Assembly (NCBI GenBank): GCA_963681505.1
Contig: OY811971.1
Coordinates: 5,555,408-5,619,407 of the forward strand
Length of the DNA stretch: 64,000 bases
Direction: 5' to 3'
Source: Eunapius fragilis
Taxonomy: Eukaryota > Porifera > Demospongiae > Spongillida > Spongillidae
A program made the translations under genes and the position numbers. The notes under the pieces were generated by a model, which worked only from the letters and a program-made list of their open reading frames with translations, did no database searches and was not told the DNA's origin. Positions within the stretch are counted from its first letter, which is position 1, and each line of letters opens with the position of its first letter. Below are positions 57,845 through 64,000 of the stretch, one piece after another.

Positions 57845-60800
57845 TTACATGTCCATGAGCGGCTCCCGTAGATCACTTTCTGCCATTACATTCATATAAT
57901 GCACACCGTTATTGAGGTCACCTGGCTTCTCTATCATCTCATAGATGCGGTCAGGTAAAGGATTTGTAACAGTAACTGTAGCGGGTTCTACAGTTTTTTC
58001 ATTCGTGCCAATGCTTCTGATGGCAGTGGCAATGAGGTATATTACAGTGATCAAATACATGACCAGAGATAAGCCAACAAGAGCTGCAACGGTGAACCCA
58101 AAATGTTGAGCATGCGCATCTGTATCGTTTGAGAGAAGGTATGAAATGGTGAAGGCTAAGATTGTGTAGTTGAGCATGTAAAACGAGTCAGTCCAGTTAT
58201 AAAACTCAGAAAGGAACCACTTCTGCTGTCCACTGTGATCTGTAGCTCCGCAAATGGTCTGATATGAGCCTGGACAAACACGAAGACCATCATAATGATT
58301 GAATGGATGTACATGAGCAAGTAGGGGCGGTCTGAGCTGTAGGATGGAGTTGGAACGTAGAGTATGAACAACAGCCAGAGCCGGACCCCCAGCCAACTTC
58401 GCCATACCCCTTTGTAAGGTGCATAGTACGCATCGTTCATAGGCTTGAGAAGGTTGGCTTTCTGGTGGAGCCAGTTAAAGAGCCTGTTGTGATCACTGTA
58501 CTTGTCAATGACGGGAATCAGTGTCAGGGCCAATGTGTAGGGGAAGAGAAAAAACAAACTTGTGGCCATGGCCGCAATGAACAGTATCATGTGTTTTCCT
58601 TCAAAGTAGCGAATGTTTCCGTCATAAAGCCATACTCGAAAAGACATGCCATTTTCAATGCGCACTGTAGTATAAGCAAGAATCTGAATTACGGTCCTAA
58701 GCAGCTTGGAGTACGACAAGTAGATCAGGGTAGCCAGAACTCTTACTGCTCTCTTGCCAATGAAATGACTAAATCTGTTCAAGCGCTGTCCAGAGGAGTT
58801 TGACTTCAGACAATAGCGACATAATACAATGAACGTAATAGCGAGGACAAAGAGATAAGCGGGGAACACAAACTGTAAGCCAGTCTTGGCAGCATCGTCC
58901 ATGCCATCGTAGAAACACATTGGGAACCCAAGGTCTAGGTTGATGAATGATATGATGATCTGTAATGGCTTCAAAAAGGATTGGTTGAAGAAAATGGATG
59001 CATTGACTTGAATGACGTTGGAATAGAAGATGAGTCCATAGATGGTTCCTTGGGTGACTGTGAAATTGAGCAAAAAGAGAAACGCAACCAGCAGGACACC
59101 CAGTACAGCATACATGAGAATCGTGAGGAGTGAATAATTAGAACATGGGTGACACTTAGATGACCCAAACATGACACTCGTGTTGCCTATACACTGACCA
59201 CACAGAAGGCCATGGCGATCATTGTCGCAGAGCACATCTGATATGGATAAGGAAACTTGAGTTACGTTGTACTTGCAATAGTCGGCCGGACATGAGTAAG
59301 CATAGGCAGAGAGGTTGTAGGCTCCGCTATTGTAAATTCCTATCCATTCATTGCCGCGTCTGCTAACAGTACCAGTACCTACGTCGCAATCCAATTTTAA
59401 CGATATGAGAAACGAGGAGCAGTTGCACATTAAAAAACCATTGGCATCAGGAATGAGAACAAAACCGGGGTCACATGGCCTCAGTGTGACCTCCACTAAG
59501 GTTGGCGCCCCACCCATGAAAGTAGATAGAAGAAGATTGAATGAAACATTTTCCTTCCCATAAATTCGGAATTCTAAGGTGTCACACTTTTTTTCTAACC
59601 ATTGAACATTCTGATGGAGTCCAATTGTCAGGTTCTTATTATTTGGCAGAACCTTAGTAAATACAACTGCAGGAGAAGTGTAGTTCTCAGAGTCCACAGA
59701 ACTTGCACTGAAGCGAATAGTCTTGCCCGGCGTGGTAGATATCTTGTAGCCATTGCTTAGGTCGCAGTCAGTCCCATCATCACACTTGCATATTAAAATT
59801 TTTACTGGGGAGGAGAGAATTTGATCATCTGATACCTTATTGCTGTCAGAGGGCGTGATATCGAAGACATGGTTGTAGTATGCTGATGGATTATCAATGA
59901 ATGGGTTATCTTTGCTGCTCACCAATTCCGGAGATTTAAAGCTAGTGACGTTTATAACAAACTCCAAAGTGCAGTTATAGATAGGCGTGGCGTATATTGA
60001 TTGTCCGGATATGCCTGCCTTGTTACTATCAAAGGTAATGGAGTAGTTTTCGTACGAGCCAATAAAATGGATTGCGCATTCAATCAGTCTCGACTTTGGT
60101 AAGCTTGGGTCTCCCTGTATGTAGATGGCACCTCCATACGTATTAGCAGTATTTGCAAAGAAAGTTAAATTTAGGTTTGGATGAAAATAAACGTCGCCAT
60201 TATTCAGAATACCAATAGCCCCTCCGTAGTCTCCAGTATTGTTTGTGAATAACACATTTCCGTATAAATGGAGTCCACCCGCTAAACCTTGTATTGCTCC
60301 TTCAGGGGAGTTCCCGATGAATTGACTCCCCTTGCCGCTCAAACTGTACAGTATAACCTCGCTTACTTCCGTGTAGTAAATGGCTGCTCCAACGACCTCG
60401 TCCTCTTTTATCGTGGTACAGGACAAACAGTGGTTATCCTTGACCAGGACATCGCTCAATAGGAGGAAGTAAGTCTCTGAACCATCGCTGTTGCGAAAGT
60501 CCGCTGCATAAATGGCCGACCCTATGGGAGCGCTGTTGTTCTGTAGTGTAGTTTGGTCGATTATCACCCACGAAAGTGCAGACGAGTCAAAAATAAACAC
60601 AGCCCCGCCTATTGGAGCAGTATTATATTGGTGAAAACGCATCTAGTAATGTACATAGTGTAGTGCTGTGCAGGTGCCGCAGGTTTAAATAGGCTCACAG
60701 CTCCTCCCCACTCCTTCGCCACGTTTCCATCAAATGTGCTGCCAGAAATAAACAAGTAAACGTTGTGATTTGTGTTAACGGCGCCTCCTTCCAACGCGAC

Positions 60801-61667
60801 GTTTTGAACGAAGGTGCTGTTGACGATGAACACAGCTGAATAATTCGCGCTCAGTGCCCCTCCCACTAGTGCCTCGAAGGTACAGTTTGTGATGGTTGAA
60901 TACGTGTTGTATATGACCAAAGACCCTTGCATTGAAGAGAGGTTATTGAACAAGCAGCCAACTAGACTCGCAGATTTCCGCCACGGCCAATTCCATAGTG
61001 TCAATCCAGTACCAATTGTAGTTGAGTTAAAATACGTGAGGTTGTCAAATGAGCAGTCCTGCAGTGATAAAGATTTTGGAAGCGACGTATACCTAGCGTA
61101 GAACAATGCTCCAGAGCAGTACGTTTTGCTATCAGCGCAATTCAGAAAACGGACACCCGACAGTGTGGAGTTATACATCGCATATCCAAATACTCCAAAA
61201 CCGTAGAAAGAGGCTATGGTTACCTGCTGCAATGAAACGGAGGAGAATTCCAAGTATAGGACTACGGGAGACGTGTAATTTCCATCAAAGATGGAGAATA
61301 CATTTGTAGCTAGACCGCAATTGACAAATGTTAATCTCGCCAGGGTCAAATTTGCAACAAGGGAGAACCGAAACCCTCGCCCGCCATCCTCGCACCGTAC
61401 AATCGTCTGGTCTCTTCCGGCACCAGTTATGGCTATGTCCTTTAAGTTTTGAAGAGAGCAGAACGGTCCAGATGATATCACGTGCTCACCTGCATCTAAC
61501 GATAGAGCCGTACCGTTGATCAATGGAGACTTCCCGCATAGGTAGTCTTCGAGGGTGTTGTTTGAACCTGAGGGAATACTCACTGTGGCGTAAGCTTCTG
61601 AGCTCCCTGCAATCAGGAGACACGCAGCAACGTGTATCACGACACGGAGAACGTGTTCCGAAGGCAT
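57845..61667 (-). CDS. Beta-helix ectodomain multi-pass membrane protein, intronless, two apparent frame shifts
   Basis: Start MPSEHVLRV at 61,665-61,667, followed by a signal segment (VVIHVAACLLIAG). The ~750-residue ectodomain has repeated right-handed beta-helix units (GGAVN, WGGAVSLF, APIGGAVFIF, YGGAIYIQG, often with NN or FxxN), annotated elsewhere as polymorphic-membrane-protein repeats. A Cys-rich hinge (DNDRHGLLCGQC, KCHPCSNYS) leads into about nine TM segments, the first LLTILMYAVLGVLLVAFLFL. It ends REPLMDM. Continuity is broken near 60,635, where two extra bases in 'accaatataatact' would explain the shift, and near 58,210. It is either a recent pseudogene or assembly error. An upstream Met at 61,760 is possible, but the signal peptide favours 61,667. 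Ligand unknown. Confidence 0.75.
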
Positions 61668-62423
61668 GGCTTCCACTATAGCTGACAACGTTGCCTGTAC
61701 GCGTTGTTTGTATAAACTCGGTACCGCATATAGGTTGAACCAAAATACCCCTCCACACATTCCGTAGCAAAGTTATGACTGTATATTTGCTGCATGCTCA
61801 TGCAGTAGTATACATAGTAGTCTATTTCTAGCACAGTCTCGAGCTATAGGCTGATAGTTGATGCATGCATGCATATATATATATATATCTGAACCTGCGG
61901 CAGCAGGTTCAATATAGGATTGATTGAGGGTTGATGAATGTCATTAATAAAACTTCACTAGCCTCTGGAGGGACAACTGAGAAACGGATCGCTTATCTCT
62001 TTATCGCGGCGGAATGGGAGCACAACGATCTACAGTTCTACGTTTGTTCCGTGTCATAAAACGGTGTGGTTATAGAGAAACAAACAATTTCCTGTTTCTC
62101 GTGCCCAGTCCTAAAATAATTCTCCATCGTCGTCGTCGTCGTCGTCGTCGTCTTCTTCTTCTTCTTCTTCTTCTTCTTAGGAGGGTATAACTCGAGCTAG
62201 GAACGGGTTAGAAGGACGGGAATAGTACCAATCGCTTCCAAATTTACCGGCACGTTATCCTTACATGTCATATAGACACATATCAAGTTCTATTTAATAA
62301 TGTATGTAATAGATATTTATTAATAATTTTAGGCAGTATAAATACTCTAACTGCGCTAAAAATATCTGGTGTTCCTATCGCAGTTTAGTTGTTGCTTTGG
62401 CTAGTGAAGTTGTTTTTCTAAAA
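61668..62423. other. Divergent spacer between beta-helix gene and 15-residue-repeat gene copy 2
   Basis: Contains AT repeat (61,875-61,890), a short 'tgaacctgcggcagcaggttca' hairpin (61,890-61,912), the (TCG)n(TTC)n tract at 62,128-62,178 and 'gggtataactcga...accaatcgc' sequence matching the inverse of 56,590-56,645. Confidence 0.6.
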
Positions 62424-63083
62424 ATGCCTTCGCGTAATCAAAAGAAGAGATCTAAGCAACGAGCGGAATACCTCCAAAAGCAAGACGAGAACAAAGCTAA
62501 AGCCCGAGCGCTCTACAAGGCCGATCCCGAAAAGAAGAAGGCCTCTGTACGCGACAGCTACAAGGCCGATCCCGAAAAGAAGAAGGCCTCTGTACGCGAC
62601 AGCTACAAGGCCGATCCCGAAAAGAAGAAGGCCTCTGTACGCGACAGCTACAAGGCCGATCCCGAAAAGAAGAAGGCCTCTGTACGCGACAGCTACAAGG
62701 CCGATCCCGAAAAGAAGAAGGCCTCTGTACGCGACAGCTACAAGGCCGATCCCGAAAAGAAGAAGGCCTCTGTACGCGACAGCTACAACGCAGATATTGA
62801 ATCTAAGCGATCTGCTAAAAGGTGGCGATATGAAGAGGACCTCGAGGAGAGCCGTGCTGCTAAAAGGCGGCGATATGAAGAGGACCTCGAGGAGAACCGT
62901 GCTGCTAAAAGGCGGCGATATGAAGAAGACCTCGAGGAGAACCGTGCTGCTAAAAGGCGGCTATATGAAGAGAACCTCGAGGAGAACCGTGCTGCTAAAA
63001 AGCGGCGATACGAAGATGACCTCGAGGAGACCCTAGCAAAAAAAACTATAGGATCTTATCAAGAATTAGTAAGAATCTTATAA
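62424..63083 (+). CDS. 15-residue-repeat charged protein, copy 2 (3' truncated)
   Basis: Start MPSRNQKKRSKQRAEYLQKQ, closely matching copy 1, with the same preceding 'ttggctagtgaagttgttt'. Six near-identical 45-bp units (YKADPEKKKASVRDS) and five RRRYEEDLEENRAAK units follow. The frame ends IGSYQELVRIL within the start of the TCTTATAAGA satellite, so the natural C terminus is missing. The acceptor 'ctatcgcag' lies upstream at 62,374-62,382. Probably a broken relative of the copy inside the 53-57 kb element. Confidence 0.65.
   Translation: MPSRNQKKRSKQRAEYLQKQDENKAKARALYKADPEKKKASVRDSYKADPEKKKASVRDSYKADPEKKKASVRDSYKADPEKKKASVRDSYKADPEKKKASVRDSYKADPEKKKASVRDSYNADIESKRSAKRWRYEEDLEESRAAKRRRYEEDLEENRAAKRRRYEEDLEENRAAKRRLYEENLEENRAAKKRRYEDDLEETLAKKTIGSYQELVRIL
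62511..62800 (+). repeat. 45-bp coding tandem repeat
   Basis: Six units of 'tacaaggccgatcccgaaaa' plus 'gaagaaggcctctgtacgcgacagc', essentially identical at DNA level, which indicates recent expansion. Confidence 0.95.
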
Positions 63084-64000
63084 GAACTTCATTTCTTATA
63101 AGAAAAAGGGTAAGAAACAATAAGCGTCGTAAGATCCTAAAGCCCTATAAGATTCCTATACAAGATTCCTACAAGAAACATATAGGAAAGTGTAAGAATT
63201 ACCTAAGAACAAAACAGGATCTTATAAGAATAGACGTTGCAGGATTCTTGTAAGAGTTTTGTAATATTTCTTATAAGAACAGAACAGGAATATTATAAGA
63301 ATGGACGCTGCAGGATTCTTGTAAGAGTCTTGCAAGATTTCTTATAAGCTCAAAATAGGAATCTTATAAGAATAGACGCTGCAGGATTCTTGTAAGAGTC
63401 TTGTAATATTTCTTATAAGAACAAATCAGGAATCTTATAAGAATAAACGCTGCAGGATTCTTGTAAGAGTCTTGCAAGATTTCTTATAAGCTCAAAATAG
63501 GAATCTTATAAGAATAGACGCTGCAGGATTCTTCTAAGAGTCTTGTAATATTTCTTATAGGAATCTTATAAGAACAGACGCTGCAGGATTCTTGTAAGAG
63601 TCTTGTTATATTTCTTATAAGAACAAAACAGGAATCTCATAAGAATAGACGCTGCAGGATTCTTGTAAGAGTCTTGCAAGATTTCTTATAAGGTCAAAAC
63701 AGGAATCTTATAAGAATAGACGCTGCAGGATTCTTGTAAGAGTTTTGTAATACTTCTTATAAGAACAAAACAGCAATCTTATAAGAATAGACGCTGCAGG
63801 ATTCTTGTAAGAGTCTTGCAAGATTTCTTATAAGATCAAAACAGGGATCTTATAAGAATAGACGCTGCATGCAGGATTCTTGTAAGAATATTTCTTATAA
63901 GAACAAAACAGGAATCTTATAAGAATAAACGCTGCAGGATTCTTGTAAGAATATTTCTTATAAGAACAAAACAGGAATCTTATAAGAATAGACGCTGCAG
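63045..64000 (+). repeat. ~70-bp satellite with TCTTATAAGA palindromes
   Basis: About 12 units sharing 'gacgctgcaggattcttgta' and 'ttcttataaga' cores; spacing 60-73 bp. Continues past the window end. Non-coding. Confidence 0.9.

Overview
This window is metazoan nuclear DNA. It carries split genes with GT-AG introns, Ig/FN3 cell-surface receptor exons with phase-1 boundaries, an ankyrin-Roc-COR-Death protein, astacin-family secreted proteins and many microsatellites, VNTRs and fold-back elements. The gene content (expanded Roc-COR-Death genes, beta-helix multi-pass membrane proteins, 15-residue-repeat element proteins) most resembles a demosponge or another early-branching animal. That placement is inference from family content, not a database match. 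One 200-base N gap lies at 32,467-32,666. All large host genes are on the minus strand.

Layout, left to right: (1) 154-13,335, an apparently intact ankyrin-Roc-COR-Death gene of 963 codons by my splice model, with its ATG at the right end. (2) 14,548-17,040, the C-terminal ten exons of an ALDH1L-type aldehyde dehydrogenase, 5' truncated next to a tyrosine-recombinase fossil (17,470-17,750). (3) 18,062-23,716, a second copy of the ankyrin gene that keeps the start exon and ankyrin exons but has no Roc-COR-Death part. (4) 25,745-26,930, a decayed second copy of the ALDH1L 3' end. (5) 27,289-27,560, a partial copy of the last exon of the next gene. (6) 28,217-32,466, an Ig/FN3 transmembrane receptor with a C-terminal PDZ-ligand-like tail, cut by the gap. 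Items 2-5 read as tandem segmental duplication of an ancestral receptor / ALDH / ankyrin neighbourhood.

(7) 32.7-34.6 kb is mobile-element debris. (8) 35,319-39,995 and 41,795-49,836 are two tandem paralogous secreted astacin-like genes. Both appear catalytically dead (the HExxH motif is HMLGS or HMLGY) and both end in a Cys-rich module of three internal repeats, 12 Cys in all, joined by a Ser/Thr-rich linker. Splice models of 535 and 545 codons keep frame throughout. (9) 49.9-57.8 kb is gene-poor and holds a 4.05-kb element (53,112-57,166) bounded by inverted repeats built from iterated quasi-palindromes. (10) 57,845-61,667 is a beta-helix plus multi-TM membrane-protein gene with two apparent frame shifts. 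It sits between two divergently oriented copies of a gene encoding 15-residue charged repeats (minus copy 54,434-56,781; plus copy 62,424-63,083). The window ends inside a ~70-bp satellite rich in TCTTATAAGA.

Functional theme: intracellular signalling/innate-type scaffold (Roc-COR-Death), cell-surface adhesion or recognition (Ig/FN3), secreted pseudo-proteases and folate/aldehyde metabolism. There is no evidence of an operon or a shared pathway; proximity mainly reflects duplication.
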